A stretch of 64,000 bases of DNA. Origin: Sphingomonas sp. R647 (GTDB taxonomy: Bacteria > Pseudomonadota > Alphaproteobacteria > Sphingomonadales > Sphingomonadaceae). Under the pieces are notes generated by a model. The model saw only the letters and a list, made by a program, of their open reading frames with translations. It was not told the DNA's origin and searched no databases. The position numbers were made by a program, and so were the translations under genes. The DNA lies in NCBI RefSeq assembly GCF_020177055.1, contig NZ_JAIQXT010000003.1, forward strand, positions 496,001-560,000. The letters run 5' to 3'. Position 1 is the first letter of the stretch. Each line of letters opens with the position of its first letter. Positions 25,292-37,573 of this stretch are shown in pieces.

Positions 25292-27522
25292 CCGACTTCC
25301 TCCTCGAACTCCGCTCCGAAGAAATTCCGGCGCGGATGCAGGACAAGGCGCGGGAGGATCTTGCGCGCCTGTTCACCGCCGAGCTGGACAAGGCTGGCCT
25401 CAAGGCCGGTGCGTTGCTCACCTATGCGACGCCGCGCCGCCTGACGCTGATCGCCCGCGACCTGCCCGAGCAGACTGCGGCGGTGAGCGAGGAGCTGAAA
25501 GGCCCGCCCGCCGACGCGCCCGATGCGGCGGTCGACGGCTTCCTGCGCAAGGCCGGCCTGACCCGCGACGCGCTGGAGACGCGCGACGTAAAGGGCCGCG
25601 CGACGCTGTTCGCGGTGATCGACAAGCCGGGCCGCGCGACGGCGGACGTGCTGGCCGAAGCGATCCCGGGAATCGTCCGCGCCTTCCCCTGGCCCAAATC
25701 GATGCGCTGGGGCGAAGCCTCGCTGAGCACCGAGAGCCTGCGCTGGGTCCGCCCGCTGCAGGGCATCGTCGCGCTGCTGGGCGAGAGCGTGGTGGCATGT
25801 GAGGTCGCGGGCGTGAAGTCCGATGCCGTCACCGTCGGCCATCGCTTCCACCACCCCGACGCGATCACGATCACCAGCGCCGCGACCTATGTCGAGCAGC
25901 TGCGGGACGCCCATGTCATCGTCGACCAGAATGAGCGCCGCGCGACCATCGCGGTCGGCGCGAAGCTGGCGGCGAACAAGGCCGGGCTGACCCTGGTCGA
26001 GGACGAGGGGCTGCTGATCGAGAATGCGGGCCTGACCGAATGGCCGGTGCCGCTGCTGGGCCGCTTCGATGCAGCGTTTCTCGACGTGCCACCCGAGGTG
26101 ATCCAACTCACTGCGCGCGTGAACCAGAAATATTTTGTCTGCACAAATGCCGATGGCAAGCTGGCGAATGCCTTCATCTGCACCGCGAATATCGACGCGG
26201 CGGATGGTGGCGAGCGGATTGTCGAGGGCAACCAGAAGGTGCTTGCGGCGCGGCTGAGCGATGCGCGGTTTTTCTATGACACCGATCTTAAGACGAAGCT
26301 GGATGACCTCCATCCGAAGCTTGAAAAGATCGTCTTCCACGAAAAGCTCGGCACGGTCGCCGACAAGGTCGACCGCGTCGCGAAACTCGCGCGGTGGCTG
26401 GCAGAGGCGGGGATCGTCAAGGCGGACCCGGACCTCGCCGAACGCGCGGCGCGGCTGGCCAAGGCGGACCTCGTCACCGGCATGGTTGGCGAATTCCCCG
26501 AGCTACAGGGCCTGATGGGCGGCTATTACGCCGCCGCGCAGGGCGAAGACCCGGCCGTCGCCGCAGCGATCCGCGACCATTACAAGCCGGTCGGTCAGGG
26601 CGATGACGTCCCGACTGCGCCGGTCACGGTGGCGGTGTCGCTAGCGGATAAGTTGGATACGTTAATCGGGTTTTTCTCATTTTCCTTGCTTCCGACTGGG
26701 TCGAAGGATCCGTTCGCTCTTCGACGAGCCGCGCTGGCGACGCTGTTACAAACGCAAACGAGTAAAGCTCGAGCGCGGCTTGTGGATATAATCGAAAGCC
26801 ACGCTCTGCAGTTTGAAGTTCTAAAATTTGAGGACTTAAATACGGACGCTTCGCGCTCACTTGCCGAGAGAGCGAGAGCGGCTCTTAGGGTTGCGGGCCT
26901 GATGGGGTTGAGTGTGGCCGTTGATCAGCAACCGCATGTCGCGCGAGAAGCTGTCCGGCAGATGCTTTTCGGAGCACGCAAAACTGCCACGGAGTTACTC
27001 GACTTCTTCGCCGACCGCCTCAAGGTCCAGCAGCGCGAGGCGGGTGTCCGCCACGACCTGATCGATGCGGTGTTCGCGCTGGGCGGGGAGGACGATCTCG
27101 TCCGCCTGCTCGCGCGCGTCCATGCGCTGCAGGCGTTCATGGCGACCGAGGATGGGGCGAACCTGCTGGCCGGGTACAAGCGCGCCGCGAATATCCTGAA
27201 GAAGGAAGGCTTCGTCGCCCCGGCGCAGGCCGAGGCGACGGCTCTGCTGCCCTACACGCCCGAACCCGCCGAGGCGGCGCTGATCGCCGCGCTCGACGTT
27301 GCCGAGCCAAAGGCGGCGGCTGCGGTCGAGGCGGAGGAGTTCGAAGGGGCGATGGCGGCGCTCGCGACGCTGCGCGGGCCGATCGATGCGTTCTTCGACA
27401 AGGAGAGCGGCGTGATGGTCAACGACAGCGACCCGGCGAAGCGCGCTGCGCGCCTCGCCTTGCTGGCGCGGATGCGGGACGCCGTGCATCGGGTGGCGGA
27501 CTTCGGCAAGATCGAGGGGTAG
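25288..27522 (+). CDS. glyS: Glycyl-tRNA synthetase beta subunit, with an atypical internal segment
   Basis: The beta subunit binds and holds tRNA-Gly. The 744-residue protein has the family motifs: [14 protein letters not shown] at the N-terminus, HRFHHP, NIDA, and [17 protein letters not shown] at 25288 overlaps the glyQ stop and has GGAG upstream. From about 26640 to 27000 the base composition drops to about half G+C (59 of 120 bases at 26761-26880) and codons change to forms rare elsewhere (TTA, AGT, GAT, AAA), though the [12 protein letters not shown] motif is kept. On both sides it returns to the local GC-rich style. Confidence 0.95.
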   Translation: MTDFLLELRSEEIPARMQDKAREDLARLFTAELDKAGLKAGALLTYATPRRLTLIARDLPEQTAAVSEELKGPPADAPDAAVDGFLRKAGLTRDALETRDVKGRATLFAVIDKPGRATADVLAEAIPGIVRAFPWPKSMRWGEASLSTESLRWVRPLQGIVALLGESVVACEVAGVKSDAVTVGHRFHHPDAITITSAATYVEQLRDAHVIVDQNERRATIAVGAKLAANKAGLTLVEDEGLLIENAGLTEWPVPLLGRFDAAFLDVPPEVIQLTARVNQKYFVCTNADGKLANAFICTANIDAADGGERIVEGNQKVLAARLSDARFFYDTDLKTKLDDLHPKLEKIVFHEKLGTVADKVDRVAKLARWLAEAGIVKADPDLAERAARLAKADLVTGMVGEFPELQGLMGGYYAAAQGEDPAVAAAIRDHYKPVGQGDDVPTAPVTVAVSLADKLDTLIGFFSFSLLPTGSKDPFALRRAALATLLQTQTSKARARLVDIIESHALQFEVLKFEDLNTDASRSLAERARAALRVAGLMGLSVAVDQQPHVAREAVRQMLFGARKTATELLDFFADRLKVQQREAGVRHDLIDAVFALGGEDDLVRLLARVHALQAFMATEDGANLLAGYKRAANILKKEGFVAPAQAEATALLPYTPEPAEAALIAALDVAEPKAAAAVEAEEFEGAMAALATLRGPIDAFFDKESGVMVNDSDPAKRAARLALLARMRDAVHRVADFGKIEG

Positions 27523-27531
27523 CGTCTCTCA

Positions 27532-27641
27532 AGCCCCTCCCCTTCACGGGAGGGGTTGGGGGTGGGGCAGTGAAATCTCACCGAGACCGCTCGCCAAGAG
27601 TATAGGCCCCACCCCAACCCCTCCCCTGAAGGGGAGGGGCT
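27532..27641. repeat. Large GC palindrome, family A copy 2
   Basis: Arms at 27532-27568 and 27606-27641 are nearly perfect reverse complements, built from CCCCTCCCC-TTCA-(C)GGGGAGGGG followed by TTGGGGTGGGGC. The centre holds TCTCACCGAGA. The design matches copy 1 at 23356-23466. It starts nine bases after the glyS stop and probably ends glyQS transcription. From 27642 to 27770 I see no further feature apart from the expected ppdK promoter region. Confidence 0.9.
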
Positions 27642-27770
27642 CAGATTGCCGCCCCACCCACATAATTTCACACCGCTGTAGCATTTCTTCCTCCTGACAG
27701 CGGTGGACAGACCCTTTCCCCCTCTTCGCACCTGCGGTACGCCCCGCGCCAAGTCACGGAAGGGGTTTGA

Positions 27771-30434
<2,664 letters not shown>

Positions 30435-30591
30435 TCGGACCACTTCACTCCGATTATTTTTGCCGGTGCCGTCCGGCCGTTTTGGACCCGTTCTACGATA
30501 GCATCGACGCTCCCGTCGTTGCTTTCGTGGAACGAGATCTGCGCTCGCATCGAAGAAGGGGCCTCCTCGTTTTAACTGAGAGGTTCGCCAG

Positions 30592-31950
30592 ATGCTTAAT
30601 GAGATGTTGGGTCCCCGGCTCGCGTTTATCGGCCTTGACGAGACCCAGCGCGAGACGCTGCAGGAATTGGGGCGCGATCTGCAGCCATTGGTCGCTGCCG
30701 CGCACAAACGGCTCTACGACAAGATCGCCGAGACGCCGAGCCTGCGCACCCATTTCCGCGACGCCGCGCACATGACCTCGGCCCGCAGCCTGCAGGATCT
30801 GCACTGGAAGAAGCTGTGGAGCGGCAGGTTCGACCAGGACTATCTCGAAAGCGTCCGTCGCGTCGGCAAGGTCCATGCCCGCATTGGACTGGAACCGCGC
30901 TGGTATGTCGGGTCCTATGCGATCGTCATGGATCAGTTGATCCGCGACTATCTGGGATCGCAGAAGCGCGGCTGGCTGAACCGCGACGACACCGGCAATG
31001 CCGACCAGCTCGCCGTGCTGCTGAAGGCGGTGCTGCTCGACATCGAACTGGCCGTGACGGTCTATTTCGAGGAAGCCCAGGCCGAACGCGACCGCGCCGC
31101 CGCCGAAACGCAGCAGCGTGAGGCTGCACTCAATGCGTTGCTGGCGTCGATTTCCCAGACCAGTGATGCGGTGCTGACGGGGGCGAGCGAGATCGTCGCC
31201 GCGTCGGACGATCTGGCGCACCGGACCGAAGCGACGGCGGCCAGCCTGGAGGAGACCAACGCGTCCGTCCTCCAGATGGATCAGCGCTTGCGTGCGACCG
31301 CCGAAGCGGCGGGGCAGACGGTCGCACGCGCCGATGGGGCGATGCGCGCGGTTACCGCCGGACGGAGCGTCGCCGAGGATGCGGTGAGCGCGATGGGCCG
31401 GGTCAGCGAATCCGCAAAGGGGATCGACGACGTGATCGAGGGGCTCGACAAGATCGCGTTTCAGACGCGCGTTCTTGCGATGAACGCAGCGGTCGAAGCG
31501 GGGCGGGCGGGGGAGGCCGGTCGTGGCTTTGCCGTCGTCGCCGACCTCGTTTCCGCGCTCGCGATGCGCGCCGAGGAAGAGGCCAAGCGCGCCCGCGACC
31601 AGCTTACGGTCACCCAGGCTGAGGTGATGAGCGCAGTCGAGGCGGTGCGTCAGGTCGATGGCGCATTGACCGGGATTTCGGAGAATGTGTCGGACGTTCA
31701 TCAGCTGCTCGACACGATCGCGAACGAGAATGCCGAGCAGTCTTCGGCGATCGGCGAGATCACCAGCGCGATCGCGGCGATGGACCAGACCGCGCAGCAG
31801 AATGCGGCGATGGTCGAACAGACTTCGGCGGCTGCGCGCAATTTGATGCGGGAGATTACGACGCTTACCGAGCAGGCCAACGGCTCCGCGAAAGGCGAAA
31901 GCGCGCCGACATCCGCCGCTGCGCCGTCGATGCGGCTAGCCTACGGCTAG
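30592..31950 (+). CDS. Globin-coupled chemotaxis transducer (HemAT-like)
   Basis: A soluble oxygen or redox sensor: an N-terminal protoglobin domain (residues about 1-160; the segment VGKVHARIGLEPRWYVGSY carries the likely heme-ligand His) fused to a methyl-accepting chemotaxis signalling domain. The MCP hairpin tip (LDKIAFQTRVLAMNAAVEAGRAGEAGRGFAVVA in part) is intact. No membrane segment is present. 452 residues, ATG 30592 with TGAGAGG upstream. No chemotaxis operon is nearby, so its kinase partner lies elsewhere. Confidence 0.92.
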   Translation: MLNEMLGPRLAFIGLDETQRETLQELGRDLQPLVAAAHKRLYDKIAETPSLRTHFRDAAHMTSARSLQDLHWKKLWSGRFDQDYLESVRRVGKVHARIGLEPRWYVGSYAIVMDQLIRDYLGSQKRGWLNRDDTGNADQLAVLLKAVLLDIELAVTVYFEEAQAERDRAAAETQQREAALNALLASISQTSDAVLTGASEIVAASDDLAHRTEATAASLEETNASVLQMDQRLRATAEAAGQTVARADGAMRAVTAGRSVAEDAVSAMGRVSESAKGIDDVIEGLDKIAFQTRVLAMNAAVEAGRAGEAGRGFAVVADLVSALAMRAEEEAKRARDQLTVTQAEVMSAVEAVRQVDGALTGISENVSDVHQLLDTIANENAEQSSAIGEITSAIAAMDQTAQQNAAMVEQTSAAARNLMREITTLTEQANGSAKGESAPTSAAAPSMRLAYG

Positions 31951-31957
31951 GCGGCGC

Positions 31958-32245
31958 GCTGGGGTCCAGACCCATAACTGGCAACGATCGTGACGGAGCG
32001 GGATTTGGCGCATGGGTAGGAGCGAGGAGGGAGCGATGGCTATCCATCGTGACCCCCGGGCGCTTTGGCTCGCGACGCCCTCCATGCACCAAATCCCGCC
32101 CGCCGCTCCGCGGTTGCCCTGACGCGCTCGCTGGTCTGCGTCGCGGCCCTTGCGCGTAGCGCCGCTACGCGCTGCGGCCCGCTCCTTGCCAGCGAACCCG
32201 TCAGGGCAATCACGATCATTGCCAGTTATGGGTCTGGACCCTAGC
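31958..32245. repeat. Structured repeat element, copy 2
   Basis: A 288-bp element with 36-bp terminal inverted arms (31958-31993 and 32210-32245; 34 of 36 paired) whose sequence is unlike that of copy 1. The inner stems correspond to those of copy 1 (12133-12403): 31998-32013 with 32084-32099 (one mismatch), hairpin 32034-32039/32044-32049, 32114-32124 with 32199-32209, and 32152-32159/32165-32172. Several base differences from copy 1 are compensated on the opposite arm. GGAGGG (32026-32031) precedes ATG 32036, opening a 28-codon frame. It starts seven bases after the chemotaxis gene. The remaining bases to 32343 show nothing I can name. Confidence 0.85.
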
Positions 32246-32343
32246 ACCCCGGGCATGACGAAGCACCTCGACTTGCCCGGCGGCGCTGCCTATTGCCTGC
32301 CCCCTGCGCTGCGGATCGCGGCGCAGGCCGGGCGTCTGCTGCG

Positions 32344-32895
32344 ATGAGCGCGATGCTTCCCTTCGCGATGCTGATCGAGGCTGTTGCCGCTGCCCAGATG
32401 ACGCCTGTCGAACGCCTCAATGCCGAGTTGCTGGCCGCACGGACCGCAACGCAGGTGCTTGAATCGCGCTGCGCCGCGCTGGGCCTCGCCAATCCGCCGC
32501 GGGTTCGAGCCGAGGTGAAGCGCGGGCGCGTCGTCGCCAGCGCCTCACCCGCGCGCACCCGGCTGAAGGTCGGCAAGGACGAGCTGCTCGGATACCGCCG
32601 CGTGCGGTTGATGTGCGGCGATCACCTGCTGTCGGAGGCGACCAACTGGTATGTCGCGAGCCGGCTGACGCCGGAGATGAATGCGGCGCTCGACACCAGC
32701 GATGCGCCGTTCGGCCGGGTCATCCTGCCGCTATCGCCGCGCCGGGAAACCTACGGGTCGTGGACCGCGCGCCCCGGTCGCATCCCTGCGGCCGGGGTGG
32801 TGGTGCGGCACCGCGCGATCGTCCTCGACGGCGCGGGAAGGCCCCTCGCAGCCGTGGTCGAGCATTATCAGCAGGTGCTGCTCGGCGGGCGTTGA
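32344..32895 (+). CDS. Conserved protein, possible chorismate-lyase/UTRA-like fold
   Basis: A 183-residue protein with a hydrophobic N-terminus (possible signal, cleavage unclear). The segment RVRLMCGDHLLSEATNWYV, then LTPEMNAALDTSDAPFGRVI, and the C-terminal HRAIVLDGAGRPLAAVVEHY resemble the beta-sheet pattern of UbiC and UTRA ligand-binding domains. This similarity is a guess from pattern only. ATG 32344 (MSAMLP) fits best; longer frames upstream are not family-like. It is followed at 32908 by a convergent gene. Confidence 0.65.
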   Translation: MSAMLPFAMLIEAVAAAQMTPVERLNAELLAARTATQVLESRCAALGLANPPRVRAEVKRGRVVASASPARTRLKVGKDELLGYRRVRLMCGDHLLSEATNWYVASRLTPEMNAALDTSDAPFGRVILPLSPRRETYGSWTARPGRIPAAGVVVRHRAIVLDGAGRPLAAVVEHYQQVLLGGR

Positions 32896-32907
32896 CCCGG
32901 CGCGGGA

Positions 32908-33522
32908 TCAGTGTTGCGGCGCGGTTTCCGCCCGCACATGCGGCGGCAGCCACTCGCTGGTCACACTTCCGGTTGGCTCGCCTTGATCATACGTTCCCGC
33001 CGCAGCTGGATCCGCTCCGCCCTCAGCTGCCGGCGCGCCGCTCTCTGCCGCTGGAAAGGTGGCCACGGGCGAAGCCGGGGCGACCTCCTCCTGCACGGGG
33101 GCAGGCGCGGGAGTGGGCTCGACGGGCTGCGCTTCTGCGGTGCTCATCGGCAGCGGGGGCGGGGGCGGACCTTCCGGGATCCAGGTGTTGCTGGGCGGTG
33201 GTGCCGGGGCGGCTTCCGCCTTCTCCTGCGCCCGCTCGATCAGCGTCGCGCCAACCGCGCCCGTGGCAGCAGCGGCAACGACCGGGGCTGCCGAGGGGGC
33301 AGGACGCGCGTCGCGCAACTCGCGCTCAAGCTCACGGATGCGGTCCTGTGCCGCACGCAATTCGGCATCGTCGCGGTCGCGCGCGCTGGCATAGTTCAGC
33401 TCGGCGTCCTCAAGCTGGCGTTTCCACTTCTTGCCGCCGGAACTGCTGGCCAGGCCAAAGAACCAGCCGGCGATGAGCGTGAAGCCAAGCGCCGCCCATT
33501 CGGTAGGCGTCGTGAACAACAT
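32908..33522 (-). CDS. Membrane-anchored protein with coiled coil and Pro/Ala-rich tail
   Basis: A 204-residue protein with one N-terminal membrane helix (residues about 8-26), a charged coiled-coil stretch (residues about 30-72, rich in Glu, Arg and Asp) and a long Pro/Ala/Glu-rich disordered tail. Low complexity and composition suggest a cytoplasmic or periplasmic spacer protein. It lies 88 bases upstream of, and in the same direction as, the Tad genes, but a functional link is not shown. Confidence 0.7.
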   Translation of the reverse strand: MLFTTPTEWAALGFTLIAGWFFGLASSSGGKKWKRQLEDAELNYASARDRDDAELRAAQDRIRELERELRDARPAPSAAPVVAAAATGAVGATLIERAQEKAEAAPAPPPSNTWIPEGPPPPPLPMSTAEAQPVEPTPAPAPVQEEVAPASPVATFPAAESGAPAAEGGADPAAAGTYDQGEPTGSVTSEWLPPHVRAETAPQH

Positions 33523-33610
33523 GGTCGCGTCTCCCCGTTTCGCGTTCGAAACAGGTTAACCAAAGCGGCAGCCAAGCGCCACCCGCCGAATCGGCGGACG
33601 GCGCGGGGCT

Positions 33611-34609
33611 TTATCCGGTCATCAGCGCGTCGTTGATCGAACAGGCCGCCGGGCCAAGAATGACGACGAACAGCACCGGCAGGATGAACAGGATCAGCGG
33701 CACGGTCATGATTGCGGGCAGGCGTGCAGCCTTTTCCTCGGCGCGCATCATGCGTTCGTTGCGGAACTCGGCGGACAGGACGCGCAGCGCCGAGGCGAGC
33801 GGCGTTCCGTATTTCTCGGTTTGAATCATGGTGGTGACAACCCCGCGGACAGAGTCGAGGTCGATGCGCTTCGCCAGATTTTCAAAGGCCTGGCGGCGAT
33901 CGGTGAGAAACCCCAATTCGATCGCGGTGAGGGAGAATTCTTCGCCCAGCTCGGGATACGCCTTGCCCAGTTCCTTGGAGACGCGGCCGAATGCGGCATC
34001 GACGGTGAGTCCCGCTTCGGCACAGATCACCAGCAGGTCGAGCGCGTCCGGAATCCCCTTGCGAATCGCGCTGGACCGCTTCTGGATCTTGTTCTTGAGG
34101 TAGATATCCGGCGCCTTGTAGCTCAGGATCGCGCTGCCCGCGACGAGGCCATAGGCCTTGAGCGGGGTCCAGTCCGAAAACATCTCGGTGCCATAGACGA
34201 GGAACACCATCGTCCCGCCGATCACGATCGGGAGCACCAGGCGGCCGAAGATGACGGCGACGGCATAATCCTTGGACCGGATGCCGGCTTGCATCAGCTT
34301 GATCTGCGCGGTCTTGACCTGCGAGTCCTGCAGGACTTTGAGCGAGGACAGGAAGTCGCGAATGCGGTCGGTCGTCGCGTTCTTCTGGACCAGCTTGGCG
34401 CGGCGCTTGCTGGTCGAGGCGGTAATACCGGCCTTGAGCTGTTCGCGTCGTTCGTTGAGCGCTCTGACGCGCTTTGCCATGGGGTCGCGCACCGACACGG
34501 CGGCATAGATGGCAAGCAGCACGCTGAATGCCGCGACTCCGGCCAGGATCGTCGCGACGTAGAAGACGTCGACGCCGAGCAGGGTGGGTGCGGTGGGGGT
34601 GGTCATCAT
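33611..34609 (-). CDS. tadC: Tad pilus inner-membrane platform protein TadC
   Basis: TadC pairs with TadB in the inner-membrane platform of the Flp/Tad type IVc pilus machine. The 332-residue protein has an N-terminal helix, a T2SSF cytoplasmic domain (GIPDALDLLVICAEAGLTVDAAFGRV near residue 185) and two C-terminal membrane helices. It is the last gene of the tad run, 4 bases from tadB, which gives a likely joint transcript. Confidence 0.92.
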   Translation of the reverse strand: MMTTPTAPTLLGVDVFYVATILAGVAAFSVLLAIYAAVSVRDPMAKRVRALNERREQLKAGITASTSKRRAKLVQKNATTDRIRDFLSSLKVLQDSQVKTAQIKLMQAGIRSKDYAVAVIFGRLVLPIVIGGTMVFLVYGTEMFSDWTPLKAYGLVAGSAILSYKAPDIYLKNKIQKRSSAIRKGIPDALDLLVICAEAGLTVDAAFGRVSKELGKAYPELGEEFSLTAIELGFLTDRRQAFENLAKRIDLDSVRGVVTTMIQTEKYGTPLASALRVLSAEFRNERMMRAEEKAARLPAIMTVPLILFILPVLFVVILGPAACSINDALMTG

Positions 34610-34613
34610 CGCA

Positions 34614-35591
34614 TCAGATCTCGAAATTGATCATCTTGGCCATGATGAAGGCGCCGATCCCCATCCAGATGATCCCGCCGCCGCCGGCGATGATCAGCCG
34701 CTGGTCGATGAAGAACCCCTGCATATAGGTATCGTTGATCATCCAGATCATGCCGAAGACGATGAACGGCAGCGCGCCGATGATGTAGGCCGATGCCTTG
34801 GATTCGGACGACATCGCCTTGATCTTGAGCTTCATCTGGCTGCGCTTGCGCAGCACTTCGGCAAGGTTGGCGAGCGTTTCGGCGAGGTTGCCGCCGGTCT
34901 CGCGCTGGATCGCGATGGTGATGCAGAAGAACTGGAATTCGGGCGTGCCGAGCCGGTCGGCGGTTTCCTGAAGCGCCTGATCGAGCGTGCGCCCGATCTT
35001 CATCTTGTCACTGATCGAGCGGAATTCCTCGCCGACTGGACCGTCCACTTCGGACCCGACCACGCCCATCGTTTCGGTGATCGGAAGGCCCGAGCGCAGG
35101 CCGCGCACGAGCAGCTCGATCGCGTCGGGAAATTTGGCGGTGAATTTTCCGATGCGCTGGTTGATCAGGAACCCGACGGCCATGTGCGGCAGGCCGCCAC
35201 CGACGACGATGCCGACCAGCAACGCCAGCAGCACTGGCAGACCCTGAACCATCAGCGCGGCGGCGACCACCACGACGATGCCGGCCGATGCCAGGCCATA
35301 TTGGCCGACCGACCAGTTCCTGCCGGTCATCGCGAGGCGTTTGCCGAGCTGGGCCGGGTTGGGCAGGAAACGCGCCGCCGCATTGTCCATCTTGGTGGCG
35401 CGACTGGTGGAGATGCGGCGCAGCTGCGCCTCGACCGCGCCCGCGCCGACGACGCCGGCATGGCGATCGCGCAGGCCGGTCAGGCGGCGTGCGCCTTCCG
35501 CCTTGGCCGATGGCCCGGAAAAGGCGAGGATGAGCAGCACCAGCACCATGAAGGTGCCGCCCGCCAACATCACCATCGGGAGCAATTCCAC
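34614..35591 (-). CDS. tadB: Tad pilus inner-membrane platform protein TadB
   Basis: TadB is the partner of TadC. The 325-residue protein has N-terminal membrane helices, a T2SSF domain with FPDAIELLVRGLRSGLPITE near residue 160 and C-terminal helices. The likely start is GTG 35591 (GGAGG about 10 bases upstream); ATG 35576 is possible. Only 45 bases separate it from cpaE, so the ATPase gene cpaF that usually stands between these two is absent. Confidence 0.92.
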   Translation of the reverse strand: MELLPMVMLAGGTFMVLVLLILAFSGPSAKAEGARRLTGLRDRHAGVVGAGAVEAQLRRISTSRATKMDNAAARFLPNPAQLGKRLAMTGRNWSVGQYGLASAGIVVVVAAALMVQGLPVLLALLVGIVVGGGLPHMAVGFLINQRIGKFTAKFPDAIELLVRGLRSGLPITETMGVVGSEVDGPVGEEFRSISDKMKIGRTLDQALQETADRLGTPEFQFFCITIAIQRETGGNLAETLANLAEVLRKRSQMKLKIKAMSSESKASAYIIGALPFIVFGMIWMINDTYMQGFFIDQRLIIAGGGGIIWMGIGAFIMAKMINFEI

Positions 35592-35636
35592 CCTCTCACG
35601 CCTCCGTCACGGGGTGCCGGCCGGAGCCGGCGCCGG

Positions 35637-36920
35637 TTATGCCTTTGCCTTGCGGCCAAGTTTCATCGAACTGGTCAGCTTGCCGAGCAGCGAGCCGCCC
35701 TTGCCACCCTTGCTCTTGCCCTTGTCGCGGCTGATTTCTTCGCCCGAGTCGGTGATCGCGATCACACGGGTGGCGATGTCGGCGAGCGGGGCGAGCGCCT
35801 TGACGTTCTTCCCCGCTTCGGCGAGCGGCTTGCCGAGCTTGGCGGCCTGCACGGCAGTCTTGCTGTCGAGCGGGATGACATAGTCGATCTTGCGCTCGAT
35901 CGAGCCTTCAAAGTCCTTGCGGCTGATCTCAAGCGCGCCGGTGGGGACGCGGTTTGCCACGACGATCAGCTGGGTATGCGGAGCGTTCGATTTGAACCAG
36001 CTGATGATGCGGATCGCGTCGCGTGCGGCGGCGAGCGTGAATTCGGTCACCAGCACCGCCACCTGCACGTCGGAGATGAGGTGCGGGTAGTTGACGAGCA
36101 TCGCGCGCGGCAGATCGACCACGGTGCATTCGAACGCGCTACGGATTTCTTCCTGAAGCTGGAAGAAGGCCGCGCCGTCGGTCATCACCGGCGAGTTGAT
36201 CGGGGCTTCGGCCGACAGGACCGACAGCTTGTCCGACGCCTTCACCATCGCGCGTTCGATGAACAGCCCATCGATGCGGCTGGGGTTTTCGATCGCGTCG
36301 GTCAGGCCGCGTCCGGGTTCGAGGTCGAGCGTGAGTGCGCCGGTCCCAAAATGAACGTCGAGGTCGAGTAGGGCGGTCGAACGGCCGCTCTTCTCGCTCA
36401 TCAGCCAGGCGAGCGAGGTTGCGAGCGTCGATGCACCGACGCCGCCACGCGTGCCGATAACCGCGACCGCGCAATGCGGACGGTCGGACGACGCATCGAC
36501 ATGCTTGGGCGCGCTCAGCATCGCCTGGGCATGCACGAACGCTTCGCGCATCACGTCGGGGTTAAGCGGCTTGAGCAGATAGTCCTGAATGCCTGACGCG
36601 ACGAGGTCGCGATACAGGCGCACATCGTTGACCTGGCCCGACGCGATCACGACGGTGCCCGGCTCGCACACTTCGGCGAGTGCGTTGATGTCGTTGAGCG
36701 GATCGCCGCTTTCGGACAGGTCGACGAACAGGATGTTGGGGCTGGCCGACACCGACAGCGTCTGCACGGCGTTGCGCAGGCCGCCCTTGTTGACCTTGTC
36801 GGGGTTCCAGCCCTGTTCGATCGCGATCGGACGGATCGCCTCGGCGGTCGTCTCGTCGCATACGAACGCAACGAACGGCTCGCGATGCGCGGCGCGCTGG
36901 GGGTTGAAGGGCGCGTTCAC
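35637..36920 (-). CDS. cpaE: Pilus assembly ATPase-like protein CpaE/TadZ
   Basis: CpaE places the Tad pilus machine at the pole. The 427-residue protein has an atypical receiver-like N-terminal domain (residues about 15-130) and a MinD/ParA-like ATPase domain with deviant Walker A GTRGGVGASTLA near residue 155. A Lys/Gly-rich basic tail closes it. The start is GTG 36920, overlapping the cpaD stop by four bases. Confidence 0.93.
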   Translation of the reverse strand: MNAPFNPQRAAHREPFVAFVCDETTAEAIRPIAIEQGWNPDKVNKGGLRNAVQTLSVSASPNILFVDLSESGDPLNDINALAEVCEPGTVVIASGQVNDVRLYRDLVASGIQDYLLKPLNPDVMREAFVHAQAMLSAPKHVDASSDRPHCAVAVIGTRGGVGASTLATSLAWLMSEKSGRSTALLDLDVHFGTGALTLDLEPGRGLTDAIENPSRIDGLFIERAMVKASDKLSVLSAEAPINSPVMTDGAAFFQLQEEIRSAFECTVVDLPRAMLVNYPHLISDVQVAVLVTEFTLAAARDAIRIISWFKSNAPHTQLIVVANRVPTGALEISRKDFEGSIERKIDYVIPLDSKTAVQAAKLGKPLAEAGKNVKALAPLADIATRVIAITDSGEEISRDKGKSKGGKGGSLLGKLTSSMKLGRKAKA

Positions 36921-37555
36921 TGTCCGCCTCCTCCCGTGCCTTCGGATTTGACCGTGGTTCCGCCGCCGCCGGACGGCGCGGCTTCGCGCAGCGCCTTGAT
37001 CGACTTGGTGATCTGCGCCGGATCGGCGGTGGGCGAGCCCGGCTCGCCGCGCACCAGATCTTCCGGACGCGCGATCATCGAGGCAAGGTTGCCGTTGACC
37101 GCGCAGCCATAGCCCGAGCTGGTCTTGCCGCCGAAACTTCCCTCGCCGGTGTCGCGGCGGTCGGGGCAACCCGGCACGCTCGCCTTCATCCGGCTGACGA
37201 TCACGCGGACCATACCTGGCTGGACCGCGCCGGTGGTGACCGGGGCGGGGCCGGAGAGCAGCACGCCATAGCGCGCGGCCTCAGTTGCCACCTGCCGCGT
37301 GGCGCCGGTCCCTGCGGGGTCGTCGACATAGAGGCGGTCGCCATAGCCGAGCCGCAACGAGGCAAGCCAGCCGGCGATCCGTGCCTGCTCGCCCGCCGCC
37401 AGATCGCTGCCGTCGGTGGAGGCATCGAACACATAGTCGGTACGGGCGACCACCGGCTGGTTGACCGATTCGAGGCCCGTGCTGCTGCCTGCGCCGCATG
37501 CGGACAACAGGCTGGCCGCGGCGCTCAGCAATAGGATCGTGTTACGCTTCGACAT
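36917..37555 (-). CDS. cpaD: Pilus assembly lipoprotein CpaD
   Basis: CpaD is a periplasmic/outer-membrane lipoprotein that helps secretin CpaC assemble. The 212-residue protein has a lipobox (SLLSAC), the ARYGV repeat region and the CpaD-family motif GCPD...YGCAVNGNLASMIARPEDLVRG at residues about 127-168. The mature part ends in a Gly/Ser-rich tail. It lies 18 bases after cpaC and overlaps cpaE. Confidence 0.92.
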   Translation of the reverse strand: MSKRNTILLLSAAASLLSACGAGSSTGLESVNQPVVARTDYVFDASTDGSDLAAGEQARIAGWLASLRLGYGDRLYVDDPAGTGATRQVATEAARYGVLLSGPAPVTTGAVQPGMVRVIVSRMKASVPGCPDRRDTGEGSFGGKTSSGYGCAVNGNLASMIARPEDLVRGEPGSPTADPAQITKSIKALREAAPSGGGGTTVKSEGTGGGGQ

Positions 37556-37573
37556 GGTCGTTCCTCGCCGCGA

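Noticed and set aside
31951..31957. Structured element copy 2 as the sole terminator of the chemoreceptor gene
   Set aside because: The element carries no T-tract, so it is not called a rho-independent terminator, although it may affect the 3' end.
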